A stretch of 64,000 bases of DNA from an uncultured Eubacteriales bacterium (lineage in GTDB: Bacteria > Bacillota > Clostridia > Oscillospirales > Oscillospiraceae). Below are positions 16,644-25,984 of the stretch, piece by piece; position 1 is the stretch's first letter, and each line of letters starts with the position of its first letter. The stretch is from positions 1 to 64,000 of the forward strand of contig UROG01000004.1 of the NCBI GenBank assembly GCA_900549485.1, given 5' to 3'. Both the position numbers and the translations under genes were made by a program. Under the pieces are notes generated by a model, which was not told the DNA's origin, searched no databases, and saw only the letters and a list, made by a program, of their open reading frames with translations.

Positions 16644-17399
16644 TCAGCGCATTACATTCTCGATTTCGCGCATGATATCCGCCGCTATCTCTTTTGCAAG
16701 CGGCGCTAAGATCTCTTTCCTGCCGCTGACCGAAACGGCGGCAATCGGCTTTCCGTTTACATCGAGCGCCGGAGCCGCGACGCAGAAAAGCCCATCATGC
16801 GTCTCGCCGTCGTCCAGAGCGTAGCCGTTCCTGCGGATCGTATACAGCTCATCATAAAGTGCCTCGGGAGAAGTGATCGTCTTATCAGTCTTTTTTACAA
16901 GGCTTACGCCGGCCACATATTTTTCAACTTCCAGTGCGGGAGAGTACGCCAGAATACACTTGCCCGTTGCCGTTGCATAAGCGTCGAGTGAACAGCCGAT
17001 CCGGCTGGACATATAGATGAACCCGCCCTCCGAAATTTTATTCAGAATAATCAGCTCATTATTAACCATTGCCGCAAGGTGTGCCGTAGCATTATACTTT
17101 TTTGCAAGGTTTCTGAGCGCTTCATCAAATGAATTTGCCAGCACGTTTCTTTCCCGTGCGTAGGAACCGTAGATCAGGAACGACAGGCCAAGCTCGTACT
17201 TTCCGGAAAGTCGGTTTTTCATAACAAATCCGTTCTTCTCCAGCGAAGCGATAAGTCTGGAAACGGTCGCCTTGCTGAGAGAGCAGTTCCTTGCCAACTC
17301 GGAAATCCCCATCTGCTCCGCATCGGAAAAACAGGAGAGAAGCCTGCAGGCATTATCAACGGAATTTGACAACTCTTTCTTTTTGCTTTCTTCGTTCAT
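16644..17399 (-). CDS. IclR family transcriptional regulator
   Basis: 251 residues from the ATG at 17399 (GAGGGG upstream); the longer open frame upstream has no site. N-terminal winged helix-turn-helix at about 12-75 (ISELARNCSLSKATVSRLIASL) and a C-terminal effector-binding domain containing SLDAYATATGKCILAY and the family end-motif region VNGKPIAAVSVSG. IclR proteins usually regulate nearby catabolic genes in response to an organic acid. It lies beside the divergent symporter/CoA-transferase promoters, where two palindromes of IclR type occur. Confidence 0.9.
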   Translation of the reverse strand: MNEESKKKELSNSVDNACRLLSCFSDAEQMGISELARNCSLSKATVSRLIASLEKNGFVMKNRLSGKYELGLSFLIYGSYARERNVLANSFDEALRNLAKKYNATAHLAAMVNNELIILNKISEGGFIYMSSRIGCSLDAYATATGKCILAYSPALEVEKYVAGVSLVKKTDKTITSPEALYDELYTIRRNGYALDDGETHDGLFCVAAPALDVNGKPIAAVSVSGRKEILAPLAKEIAADIMREIENVMR

Positions 17400-17578
17400 T
17401 AAACCCCTCTTTTTACGGTTTTTTTCATTCCGCAGGCTGTACGCCGCCGTTTTTTTCATCTTAACCGAACAGAGCCTCAAAGTCAACGCATATTTTGACG
17501 CCTGCTGCAAGCAGGCAGCCAAGGCACAGGGTGCAGTGCCGTCTTTTTGTCAAAATAACTTGCTTCTTCGCCAAAGCA

Positions 17579-17613
17579 AAACCCAGCCCCGCGTCTGTTG
17601 CGGGGCTGGGTTT
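17579..17613 (-). terminator. Terminator of the rnf operon
   Basis: A 14-bp perfect GC-rich stem (AAACCCAGCCCCGC and complement, 7-base loop). On the minus strand it is followed by TTTT, and it lies 17 bases after the rnfB stop. Confidence 0.85.
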
Positions 17614-17629
17614 GATTGAACATAGAGCC

Positions 17630-18430
17630 TTATTTATCGAAAAGGTCTTCAATAATATGGCGCGGGCAGATATCCTTGCAGTGACCGCAGGAGACACACT
17701 TGGAGAAGTCTATGCGGGCAAGGTTATCGACAACCGTGATAGCGTCCGCAGGACATTCTCTTGCGCACTTTCCGCAGCCTATGCAGCCCGCCTTGCACAT
17801 CTTCATGACCTGCGCGCCCTTGTCCTTGTTGGAGCAGGCGACGATAACATTCTGCTTCTTGGGGATCATGGTGATAATGCTCTTCGGGCAGGTGTCGGCA
17901 CAGGCGCCGCAGCCGACGCACTTGTCGCGGTTGACCTTTGCAACACCGTTTACGATCTCCATCGCGCCGAACTGACAGGCTTTCACACAGTTGCCCATGC
18001 CTATACAGGCGTAGGTGCAGAGCTTATTGCTCTTACCGCCGAACAGCATCGCCGCACGGCAGTCCTGCGGGCCGGTATAGTTGAAGCGCTTTTCCGCGAC
18101 GCCTTCACAGCCGGAGCAGCCGACAAACGCGGTCATTTTCTCCACTGCATCCGCAGAAACGCCCATGATCTCCGATATCTTCTGCGCCGCTTCCTCGCCG
18201 CCGGCGACACATTTGTTGGTAGGAGCCTTTCCCGCGGCAACGGCGGCGGCATAGCCGTCGCATCCGGGGTATCCGCAGCCGCCGCAGTTAGCGCCGGCAA
18301 GGCAGGCACGGACGGCTTCCTGTTTAGGGTCTACCTCAACATGGAATATTTTGGATGCAAAGGCAAGAAGCGCACCGAAAAGACCGCCGAGAGCACCAAG
18401 AACGAGGACAGCGTAAAGAATTTTTATCAT
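17630..18430 (-). CDS. rnfB: Rnf electron transport complex subunit B
   Basis: 266 residues. One N-terminal transmembrane helix, then the four-cysteine Fe-S motif CGGCGYPGCDGYA near 49-61, and several ferredoxin-type clusters (CTYACIGMGNCVKACQF, CVGCGACADTCP, CIGCGKCARECP, CVSCGHCKDICP). RnfB accepts electrons from reduced ferredoxin and passes them into the membrane complex. Last gene of the rnfCDGEAB operon, as in acetogens and other Clostridia. Confidence 0.96.
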   Translation of the reverse strand: MIKILYAVLVLGALGGLFGALLAFASKIFHVEVDPKQEAVRACLAGANCGGCGYPGCDGYAAAVAAGKAPTNKCVAGGEEAAQKISEIMGVSADAVEKMTAFVGCSGCEGVAEKRFNYTGPQDCRAAMLFGGKSNKLCTYACIGMGNCVKACQFGAMEIVNGVAKVNRDKCVGCGACADTCPKSIITMIPKKQNVIVACSNKDKGAQVMKMCKAGCIGCGKCARECPADAITVVDNLARIDFSKCVSCGHCKDICPRHIIEDLFDK

Positions 18431-18446
18431 TTCTTTCTCCTCCCTC

Positions 18447-19031
18447 TCAGAAAATCTTCATGCCGCTGAAGCCCATAAAGGCAAGCGCCAGCAGAGCCGC
18501 GGAAACAAGACAGATGGGAAAGCCTTCAAAGCACTTGGGATAATCCGCAAAATCCACCTTTTCGCGGACGCTTGCAAACAGCGTGATCGCAAGCAGGAAA
18601 CCGATACCGCCGGTTACACCGTAAACAACGGATTCCAGAAAACCGTAGTTGTTCTGAACATTCAGCAGCACAACGCCGAGCACGGCGCAGTTGGTCGTAA
18701 TAAGCGGGAGATAAATACCAAGCGCCGAATACAGCGACGGCACCATCTTTTTAAGGAACATTTCAACAAGCTGGACAAGAGCCGCGATAACAAGGATGAA
18801 CACGAGCGTTTCAAGGAAGGCAAGCCCCAGCGGGACAAGAATATATGTGTCCACCACCCAGCAGATAGCGGAAGCAAGACCCATAACAAAGATGACCGCA
18901 AGTCCCATACCCGTTGCCGTCTCCACCTTGCTTGAGCAGCCAAGGAACGGGCAGCAGCCGAGAAACTGCGAGAAAATAAAGTTGTCAACAAGTATCGCGC
19001 CGATGGATATTGAAAGAATGTTTGTGAGCAT
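18447..19031 (-). CDS. rnfA: Rnf electron transport complex subunit A
   Basis: 194 residues, six predicted transmembrane helices; the segment DNFIFSQFLGCCPFLGCS carries the conserved cysteines that hold the intramembrane Fe-S cluster shared with RnfE. Its ATG overlaps the last base of rnfE. Part of the Na+- or H+-pumping core. Confidence 0.96.
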   Translation of the reverse strand: MLTNILSISIGAILVDNFIFSQFLGCCPFLGCSSKVETATGMGLAVIFVMGLASAICWVVDTYILVPLGLAFLETLVFILVIAALVQLVEMFLKKMVPSLYSALGIYLPLITTNCAVLGVVLLNVQNNYGFLESVVYGVTGGIGFLLAITLFASVREKVDFADYPKCFEGFPICLVSAALLALAFMGFSGMKIF

Positions 19032-19711
19032 TATCCTTCAGCCTCCTTTTTCTCCTCAGCCTTTTTCTTGGCCTTGTTTGTAAAATACTGCATTACGGCA
19101 ATGAGTGCACCGAGGGTAAGAAAGCCGCCGAAGGGTCTGTTTAGAATGCCGAGCGCGTAATCAGGGTTGAATATCTGGATGCCCGCGCCTGTACCGTCAA
19201 GCGTGAAGTGGAAGCCTCCGGTAAGGTCGATAAGACCGCCGCCGAAGCAGCCGCTTCCGAGAAACTCACGTATGATGCACATTATAACAAGCACCATCGT
19301 GTAGCCAAGTCCCTGGAAAATACCGTCAAAGAAGGATGCGGCAACGGTATTTTTCTGGCAGAATGCCTCAGCACGGCCGATGATTATGCAGTTGACGACT
19401 ATAAGGGGGATGAAGACGCCGAGAGAGTCGCTCAGTGCAGGAATGTACGCCTGAAGCAGCAGGTCAACTATCGTGACAAAGCCCGCAATGACGACGACAA
19501 ATATCGCAAGGCGTATCTCATCGGGTATGATCTTGCGTATGGCGGAAATAACAACGTTGCAGCAGGTAAGGATAACCAGAACGGAAAGACCCATGCCGAC
19601 GCCGTTGAAGAGCGAGGTCGTGATAGCCATCGTCGCGCACATACCGATAAGCTGTACGAGAACCGGGTTATTGGTGATAAGGCCTTCCTTGAACTGTTTC
19701 TTTATGTTCAT
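19031..19711 (-). CDS. rnfE: Rnf electron transport complex subunit E
   Basis: 226 residues, six hydrophobic helices, homologous to RnfA, with NPVLVQLIGMCATMAITTS near the N-terminus and NCIIIGRAEAFCQKNTV in the middle, both standard in RnfE/NqrD. The C-terminus is a lysine/glutamate-rich tail. Start overlaps rnfG by four bases. Confidence 0.96.
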   Translation of the reverse strand: MNIKKQFKEGLITNNPVLVQLIGMCATMAITTSLFNGVGMGLSVLVILTCCNVVISAIRKIIPDEIRLAIFVVVIAGFVTIVDLLLQAYIPALSDSLGVFIPLIVVNCIIIGRAEAFCQKNTVAASFFDGIFQGLGYTMVLVIMCIIREFLGSGCFGGGLIDLTGGFHFTLDGTGAGIQIFNPDYALGILNRPFGGFLTLGALIAVMQYFTNKAKKKAEEKKEAEG

Positions 19712-20259
19712 GCGGCAATACCTCCCTCAACGGATTTTACAGCGGAAACCGAAACCGCAACCGCATCAACGATCGCATCACTGGTGATGGTTGCACCGGT
19801 GAGCGCGTCTATGCTGCCGCCGGAACGGGAGAGCGCTATCGTCTCATCCTGACCGACGAACTGCGCACGGAAGTTTCTGCCGACCTCGGAAGCGGCGGCG
19901 GCGTTTGCACCGAGTCCCGACGTTTCGGAATGTTCAATGATCGAAATACCCGTGCAGCGGAAATCATTATCAACGCCGACGGCCATTGTTATGCTGCCCT
20001 GAGCGCCGGAGAAGGTACTCTTGACCACATAGCCAGCGTCGCCCGCCTTTACAACATCCGTAACGGTGGGGAACGCTTCGGCGTCAAATTCAACCGGAGT
20101 ATATGTATCTGCCGCGAGAACGGAGGCATAGGCACGTTTTTCCTTTTCCTCCCTGCGCATTGCTATCGTGTCCTCAGTGATCGCATTTACCGCGCCGAGA
20201 ATACCGGCAACTATCGCGCATATAAGCAGCAGAACTGTCGTGAGCTTAACTACCTTCAT
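19708..20259 (-). CDS. rnfG: Rnf electron transport complex subunit G (covalent FMN)
   Basis: 183 residues. One N-terminal helix then an extracytoplasmic FMN-binding domain. ALTGATITS near 152-160 contains the SGAT-x-T type flavinylation motif; FMN is expected on Thr159. No apbE flavin transferase gene is present in the window, so that enzyme must be encoded elsewhere. Confidence 0.95.
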   Translation of the reverse strand: MKVVKLTTVLLLICAIVAGILGAVNAITEDTIAMRREEKEKRAYASVLAADTYTPVEFDAEAFPTVTDVVKAGDAGYVVKSTFSGAQGSITMAVGVDNDFRCTGISIIEHSETSGLGANAAAASEVGRNFRAQFVGQDETIALSRSGGSIDALTGATITSDAIVDAVAVSVSAVKSVEGGIAA

Positions 20260-21278
20260 CAGTCTGCCCCCTTTGCAGCGGCTTTCTCAGCCGCAATATC
20301 TTCTTTCGTCGCACCGAACTGACGTCTGCGGAAGGCCTTATCTATTGCCCATGAGCAGAGGTTCATTATAAGTATCGCATACGACACGCCCTCGGGGTAT
20401 CCGCCCTTATATCTTATAAGCACCGTCAGCGCGCCGACGCCGAAGCCGAACAGGAGCCGCCCGTTCTGGGTGACAGGGCTTGTAGAGTAGTCGGTAGCCA
20501 TAAAGAACGCGCCGAACATAAGACCGCCGGAGAGGAGGTTATAAAGCATCCAATCGAAATTGCCGTAGCCCTCCTTGCCGAAGATGAGCGTAAGCACGGC
20601 CACTGTTCCGATAGTGGAAACGGGGATGCGCCAGTCAATGACCTTGCCGGCAAAGAGGATGACCGCACCGATAAGGACAGCCAGAATACTGATCTCACCC
20701 AGACAACCGGGGCGGTTGCCAAGGAAAAGATTGAGCTTTGAATAATACTCGGGAAGCTCAGTTCCGCCGTACAGATAGCTCAGCGGCGTCGCCATTGTTG
20801 TCGCATCGACCTGCGCGGAAAGACCCTTGGGGGTTATCCATATGCCCATTGCAAGAGCATAGCAGGCAAGCAGGAAAGCGCGTCCCGCAAGCGCCGGATT
20901 GAGGAAGTTCTTACCGATGCCGCCGTACAGCTGCTTTACAACAATGATTGCAAAGAGCGAACCGACAACGGGCAGATAGAGCGGTACGCCTGCCGGAAGG
21001 ACGAGTGCAAGCAGCATACCCGTAACGACCGCAGAAAGATCGCCGATCGAGCAGCTCTTTTTCATCAGCTTGCGGTAGCCCCACTCAAAAAACACGCATG
21101 AGGCCACGGACACGGCCACTACCGCCAATGAATACATACCGAACTGATACACCGCGGCTATCACCGAAGGGAGAAGCGCGATTATCACCGTCAGCATCAG
21201 GGACCTTGTGTCTCTGTTTGTTCTTACCTGCGGCTGATACGCCACATCAAGGATCAGTCTCTCTTTCTTTTCGCTCAT
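20259..21278 (-). CDS. rnfD: Rnf electron transport complex subunit D
   Basis: 339 residues, about nine or ten transmembrane helices. GGIGKNFLNPALAGRAFLLA and VDATTMATPLSYLYGG are family segments; the threonine in MATPL is the expected second covalent FMN site. Overlaps rnfC by four bases and rnfG by one, so the complex is translationally coupled. Confidence 0.95.
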   Translation of the reverse strand: MSEKKERLILDVAYQPQVRTNRDTRSLMLTVIIALLPSVIAAVYQFGMYSLAVVAVSVASCVFFEWGYRKLMKKSCSIGDLSAVVTGMLLALVLPAGVPLYLPVVGSLFAIIVVKQLYGGIGKNFLNPALAGRAFLLACYALAMGIWITPKGLSAQVDATTMATPLSYLYGGTELPEYYSKLNLFLGNRPGCLGEISILAVLIGAVILFAGKVIDWRIPVSTIGTVAVLTLIFGKEGYGNFDWMLYNLLSGGLMFGAFFMATDYSTSPVTQNGRLLFGFGVGALTVLIRYKGGYPEGVSYAILIMNLCSWAIDKAFRRRQFGATKEDIAAEKAAAKGAD

Positions 21279-22633
21279 TTTGCGGCCTCCTTTGCTGCTT
21301 TTGCCTCAGCCTCAGCCGCTGCCTTATCCTTTGCCGCCTTTGTCTGAAGCATGAGCTTTGCTGTTTTGAACGCATGGGTGAGAGGCAGACGGGCGGGGCA
21401 GTTATATGCGCAGCTTCCGCATTCAAAGCAATCATTCACATGATACTTCTCAAGCATCTCATAATTGCCCTTTGTATAGTATTTGTACATGAACACAGGC
21501 TCAAGGCGCATGGGGCACACGGATATGCATTTACCGCAGTGGATGCACACGGGGTCCTTGACCGTTTTGTCCTCCTCCTCAGTGAAGAAGAGCACGCCTG
21601 CCGTTCCTTTTATAGTGGGAGCGGCAAAGTCTGTTGCGCAGATGCCCATCATAGGACCGCCCAGCACTATCTTCCTCGGCGTCTTCACAAAGCCGCCGCA
21701 CTGTTCGGCCAGATATTCAAAGGAAGTACCCACACGGGTAAGAGCGTTCACGGGCGCTTTCATGGCGCTGCCCGCGACGGTGACTATACGGTCGATGACC
21801 GGTCTGCCCTCATAGCAGGCCTGATATATGGCGTAGCAGGTACGTGTGCTGACAACGTTGCAGCCGACGCCCGACGGGAGACCGCCCGGTCTGACCTCGC
21901 GCCCGGTAACAGCTTTGACCTGCATCTTTTCGCCGCCCTGCGGGTATTTTACGTTTTCCGGCACTATCTCAACGCCGTATTTCGCGGGATCGTGCGACAT
22001 CAGGATGTCGATCGCATCCGCTTTGTTGCGCTCTATACCGTAATATGCCTTATCAAGTCCGGAGGCAATGCGCACAAGCTCTATTCCCTTGAGCAGCTCC
22101 TCCGGGAACATTTTCATCGTAAGATGGTCACCGTTAAGATACGGCTCACACTCGGCACCGTTTATGATGAGCTTATCGACCTTTCCGATACCGCCGCGGA
22201 TCTTGAAGGCGGTCGGAAACATTGCGCCGCCCATGCCGACAACGCCGGCTTCGCGGATACGCGCCAGAATGGCTTCAGGGTCCTTCAGCTCTTCTTCGGT
22301 GAGAGGCTTCATATCTTCGCACGGCGTGTCCAGCCCGTCGTTTTCGATGACCACGGACATGACCATGTCCCCCAGCGGGTGCGGGCGAGGCTCCACCGCA
22401 ACGACCTTGCCGGAAACCGACGCATGTATCGGCGCGGACACCGGTGCGGGACTCTCCCCTATTTTCTGTCCCATCTTGACATAGTCGCCAACCAGGACGA
22501 GGGATCTGCACGGTGCGCCTATATGCTGCGCCACGGGGATGACCACCTGAGGAGGCGGGGCTATCACAGTCACCGGAATTTCCGGAGACTTCATTTCCTT
22601 AGGATGAACACCGCCTTTGAAAGAACGGGCCAT
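21275..22633 (-). CDS. rnfC: Rnf electron transport complex subunit C
   Basis: 452 residues. Peripheral subunit that binds NAD+/NADH and FMN. GGAMFPTAFKIR (flavin/nucleotide loop region) and two [4Fe-4S] motifs, CIHCGKCISVCPMRLEP and CFECGSCAYNCPARLPL, are present. The last ~25 residues are an Ala/Lys-rich tail, common in RnfC. First gene of the operon; AGAGGTGA lies upstream of the ATG. Confidence 0.96.
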   Translation of the reverse strand: MARSFKGGVHPKEMKSPEIPVTVIAPPPQVVIPVAQHIGAPCRSLVLVGDYVKMGQKIGESPAPVSAPIHASVSGKVVAVEPRPHPLGDMVMSVVIENDGLDTPCEDMKPLTEEELKDPEAILARIREAGVVGMGGAMFPTAFKIRGGIGKVDKLIINGAECEPYLNGDHLTMKMFPEELLKGIELVRIASGLDKAYYGIERNKADAIDILMSHDPAKYGVEIVPENVKYPQGGEKMQVKAVTGREVRPGGLPSGVGCNVVSTRTCYAIYQACYEGRPVIDRIVTVAGSAMKAPVNALTRVGTSFEYLAEQCGGFVKTPRKIVLGGPMMGICATDFAAPTIKGTAGVLFFTEEEDKTVKDPVCIHCGKCISVCPMRLEPVFMYKYYTKGNYEMLEKYHVNDCFECGSCAYNCPARLPLTHAFKTAKLMLQTKAAKDKAAAEAEAKAAKEAAK

Positions 22634-22720
22634 TATACTTCACCTCTGATTTTTTATTTTCCATTACCGCTGCCTGACACCGCTGCGCCATGGCGCGGAC
22701 GATATCTTAGAGTTTGTGTA

Positions 22721-22788
22721 ATTGTAACACATTGTTCATACAGTTGTCTACCAAAAAGTGCAGAAAAACCGCGTTTTCGATAGACAAC
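22721..22788 (-). promoter_or_regulatory. Candidate rnf promoter overlapped by an inverted repeat
   Basis: On the minus strand TAGACA (22745-22750) and TACAAT (22721-22726) are 18 bases apart, giving a leader of about 80 bases before rnfC. GTTGTCTA (22743-22750) and TAGACAAC (22781-22788) form an 8-bp inverted repeat whose proximal arm covers the -35 box, so a repressor or activator site is plausible. Confidence 0.45.
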
Positions 22789-22912
22789 TTTGTAACAGGT
22801 ATGTCAAAAAATCGTCATTCACGTGATTATCATTTTTTAACAATGCAGCGTTTTGTTGCCCGTTACACATAATTTGATGCGGTAAAAGGCGTATTTTCTC
22901 CATGTAAAAGCA

Positions 22913-22945
22913 CTTATCTCCGGCGTACACGCCGCCGGAGATAAG
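22913..22945 (-). terminator. Terminator of the glgA-to-gtrII operon
   Basis: A perfect 13-bp stem (CTTATCTCCGGCG with complement) directly after the stop at 22948. The following bases on the minus strand are only moderately T-rich (TGCTTTTAC). Confidence 0.7.
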
Positions 22946-22947
22946 CA

Positions 22948-24444
22948 TTATGAAAGTTTGATGATCACTCTGTCGTCTCCCTCCGGCATCATTATCGAGC
23001 CGGGGTCGGGGTAAACGGGCATATCGTAAAACCAATCCGCCCAGATAATATCCTCACGGTACATATACTGATTCTGACCTAGGTAATTAAGGATGAAATC
23101 ACATCTCGTATATATGTCGATGAGGTTTTCGTTGGGGCCGACGAGACCTTTCGTGTCTATCCTGTCGGGAGAAAACTCCCCTCTGTGCTCATTCCCCACT
23201 ATGTCCAGCACCGTGAATCGGCTGTACAGCGGCATATCCATAGCCTGTGCCGTAAGCGTATTATAAAACGCATAGGCGTTTTCATATTCGAGATACATTT
23301 TAAGATATATCTCATTGGCGAAGAACACATTGCCGGCAATGATGAGCGTCAGAGCGGCTATAACGGCATCCTTGGCCATGAGCGCCCTGCCGCGCATCAA
23401 CCGATCCGCCGCGGCGGCGGTTATGACATAGACGGAGACAAAGCCGAACTGCGAAACGCTGTGGATGATGTTCACAGAGGCGATAAGATAAAGGCAGTTA
23501 ACGCTCAGCGGGTAAACGGCAAGGAGCGCAAGCAGGAGGACAAGCTTTTTCGTATCTTTCTTTTTTGCGCAGGCACACACGATCACAAGCACCGCCGCCG
23601 CGCCGCAGACTATATGCGCAGCCATCGACAGTCCGGACGGCACAAAGCCGAAGCCGCTTTTGAAAATCATTCTGACGAAAGAAGAGTACGCCGTCATTAT
23701 ACGGCGCGGAATACTCCCCTCGGCAAAGACCTCATACTCCTGATATTCATTGCCGCCCACAAGCTTGACGATATAGGTTGCGGCAAGATATATCACGAGC
23801 GCTGCAAGAAGCAGCGAAAAGTATCTGGCCGCGCTTTTCAGGATATCTGTTATTTTCTCCTCGCCGTCGGCGGTGCGGAGAATAAGCAGGATCACAAAAT
23901 AGCTTGCGGCAATGCTTATGTACGCCTGATATATCAGCAGCGCAAACGCCAGCAGGAGACAGGCCGCTATATATTTCCATAGCTTTCCCTCCGTACAAAG
24001 GTAAACCGACAGCACCGTCAGCAAAACCGCGAGGGCATACGGCGCGCTTGTGTACATAAAGCAGAAAGTACCCGTCTGAGCCGGAAAAACGGTTATCGCC
24101 CCCGCTAAAAGTCCCTGAAGCAGAGCGCTTTTTATTCTGAATATTCTAACCGTGATGCAGGCCGCCGCCGACAGAAGCAGCAGACTTATAACACCGTATA
24201 TCCACGGCATCGATGCATCGGGGAAAATATAGCCTGACACGGTAAGCCCCCAGCGTCCGGATGTTATATCCGCCCCCTTTGAGAAGAGCGCGGCAGTCTC
24301 ATCGGCGTTGAGAAGCTTGTTTGTAAAAGCGTAGCCGTGGGCGAAAAGCCCCATGACAAGCGCCGAAAGGAACGGCACGGCATATTTTCTGAACAGACCG
24401 CACGTTTTTTCAAAAAGAGCCTCGACAAGAGAATTATTCTTCAT
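22948..24444 (-). CDS. GtrII-like polytopic glucosyltransferase, paralogue 1
   Basis: 498 residues from ATG 24444 (GGAGGG upstream). About 10-12 transmembrane helices. Shares with the two paralogues in this operon FTNKLLNADE near residue 30, a SGRWGL motif, FPDASMPWIYG, YxxAYxFY before the C-terminal part, and an extracytoplasmic tail ending YPDPGS...VIIKL. The acidic pair after the first helix fits GT-C enzymes that use a lipid-linked sugar. GtrII-type proteins add glucosyl groups to surface polymers. Last gene of the operon. Confidence 0.78.
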   Translation of the reverse strand: MKNNSLVEALFEKTCGLFRKYAVPFLSALVMGLFAHGYAFTNKLLNADETAALFSKGADITSGRWGLTVSGYIFPDASMPWIYGVISLLLLSAAACITVRIFRIKSALLQGLLAGAITVFPAQTGTFCFMYTSAPYALAVLLTVLSVYLCTEGKLWKYIAACLLLAFALLIYQAYISIAASYFVILLILRTADGEEKITDILKSAARYFSLLLAALVIYLAATYIVKLVGGNEYQEYEVFAEGSIPRRIMTAYSSFVRMIFKSGFGFVPSGLSMAAHIVCGAAAVLVIVCACAKKKDTKKLVLLLALLAVYPLSVNCLYLIASVNIIHSVSQFGFVSVYVITAAAADRLMRGRALMAKDAVIAALTLIIAGNVFFANEIYLKMYLEYENAYAFYNTLTAQAMDMPLYSRFTVLDIVGNEHRGEFSPDRIDTKGLVGPNENLIDIYTRCDFILNYLGQNQYMYREDIIWADWFYDMPVYPDPGSIMMPEGDDRVIIKLS

Positions 24445-24454
24445 TTTTCCCTCC

Positions 24455-25984
24455 TCAGCCCAGTTTGACGACAATGCAGTCGTCTATCTTCCGCACAGAA
24501 CCGTAATACGGGTACTCCGGCATTTCAATAAACCGTTCATCCGTTTTTATCCGCTCCTTCGTCTCGTTATCGGCAAAGGGAATGGAGGAGCCGAGATAGT
24601 AATTGAAAAACTTCTCACGCGAATAGATATTCACAAGATCGTAGCTCGGCCCCTGGATATAGCCCACATCAAGCTCATCAAAGCGGCGCAGCTTGTTGTC
24701 CTGATCGCCGATGACGGCGAGAGAGCAGCCTTCGTCAAAGCCCTCCGTATTCTCGACGCGGGCAAGCAGGATGGAATAAAACGAATAGGCGTTTTCATAT
24801 TGCAGATAGAGCTTGAGATACACTTTATTTGCAAAATAGACGTTGCTGACTATCGCAATGATAAGGCAGATATACACGGCGTCCCTGCCGAGCATTTTTA
24901 TCCTGCTGCCGCCGGAAAGCGCCTTTTCCGTGAGCATCGCCGCAAGAACGTACACGCACACAAAGCTGTAAAGCGCCAGGGTATGTACCGATTCCTTGCT
25001 GAAAACAAGAAACAGACAGTCCACGGCGAGCGGGAGGATGACCGCCGCACAGAGCATCCCGGCCGCCGCTGCGGCTTTTTTCTCACGCACAAGCCCCGCC
25101 GCCTCAGCGGCAAGCCCCGCCGCGCACACGGTCATGAACACGATATGTGCATAGCGGGATGCCTCGCCCGTAATAAGCGCGAACTCGCGGTATGTAAAAT
25201 AATAAGTAAAAAAGTCATACGCCATGCGTATCCTGCCGATAATGCCGACAGTATCCGCATCCGTATAGACGTTCTGGCGCACATAAAAATTAAATTCGCT
25301 CCCCGTAAGCTTCAGAACGAGAAGCGTCACGGCAAAGTATGCCCCGACAGCCAGCAGCAGAACGGCAAGGTAGGATACGGCGTTCAAAGCAAGCTTTTTA
25401 AAAGAATTTTCACCGTCAATGCACTTTTTGAATACATACAGCACAAAAAGCCCCGCTGCAGCCGCGATATACGATTGGTATATGCCGAGAGCCGCCGTCA
25501 GCAGCAGCGGGCAGGCGATCCATTTCAAAAAACCCCCTTTTTCGCCGAACACGGTCACGGAAACGACAGTGAAAAGAAATGCCAGCGCGTATGCCGAGCT
25601 TGTGAACATGAAGCAGTATGTGCCGGTAAGAGAGGGAAAAACGGTTATCATGCCTGCAAGGAGTATGCGCATAAGCTTTCCCTTTATCTCAAAGGCGCGG
25701 ATTATCAAACAGGCGGAGAGTGCAAAGAGCAGCAGCGTGATCACGCCGTAAAGCCACGGCATGGACTGATCCGGAAAAATATATTTTATAAGCTCAAGTC
25801 CCCATCTGCCGGATGTGACTGTCGCGCCCTTCCCGAAAAGCGAATCCACCTCGTCGGCGTTCATAAGCTTGTTGGTGAAGACAAAGGTATGCGCGGCAAG
25901 GCCGAAAAGAACGGCGGAGGCAAATGGAGCGGAATATTCTTTTGCCGCATATCTCATTTTTTCGGTGAAGTCTCTGTTTTCCAT
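24455..25984 (-). CDS. GtrII-like polytopic glucosyltransferase, paralogue 2
   Basis: 509 residues. AAAGGAG precedes the ATG, which lies 31 bases inside the end of the GT39-like gene, so the two are translationally coupled. Motifs FTNKLMNADEVDSLFGKG, TSGRWGLELI, FPDQSMPWLYG and YENAYSFY align with the other two copies; the C-terminus MPEYPYYGSVRKIDDCIVVKLG-like region (I quote only its start, MPEYPYYGS) is nearly the same as in paralogue 3. Probably modifies an envelope glycan. Confidence 0.78.
   Translation of the reverse strand: MENRDFTEKMRYAAKEYSAPFASAVLFGLAAHTFVFTNKLMNADEVDSLFGKGATVTSGRWGLELIKYIFPDQSMPWLYGVITLLLFALSACLIIRAFEIKGKLMRILLAGMITVFPSLTGTYCFMFTSSAYALAFLFTVVSVTVFGEKGGFLKWIACPLLLTAALGIYQSYIAAAAGLFVLYVFKKCIDGENSFKKLALNAVSYLAVLLLAVGAYFAVTLLVLKLTGSEFNFYVRQNVYTDADTVGIIGRIRMAYDFFTYYFTYREFALITGEASRYAHIVFMTVCAAGLAAEAAGLVREKKAAAAAGMLCAAVILPLAVDCLFLVFSKESVHTLALYSFVCVYVLAAMLTEKALSGGSRIKMLGRDAVYICLIIAIVSNVYFANKVYLKLYLQYENAYSFYSILLARVENTEGFDEGCSLAVIGDQDNKLRRFDELDVGYIQGPSYDLVNIYSREKFFNYYLGSSIPFADNETKERIKTDERFIEMPEYPYYGSVRKIDDCIVVKLG

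Larger units (their letters stand above)
22634..22947. other. Intergenic region between the rnf operon and the glycosyltransferase operon
   Basis: No coding region. It holds the putative rnf promoter and an inverted repeat near 22721-22788, and the terminator of the operon to its right at 22913-22945. The middle part (about 22790-22910) shows nothing I can name. Confidence 0.7.

Noticed and set aside
21098..22783. 561-codon plus-strand open frame across rnfC and the rnf promoter region
   Set aside because: Antisense to rnfC; open only because of the codon usage of the real gene.
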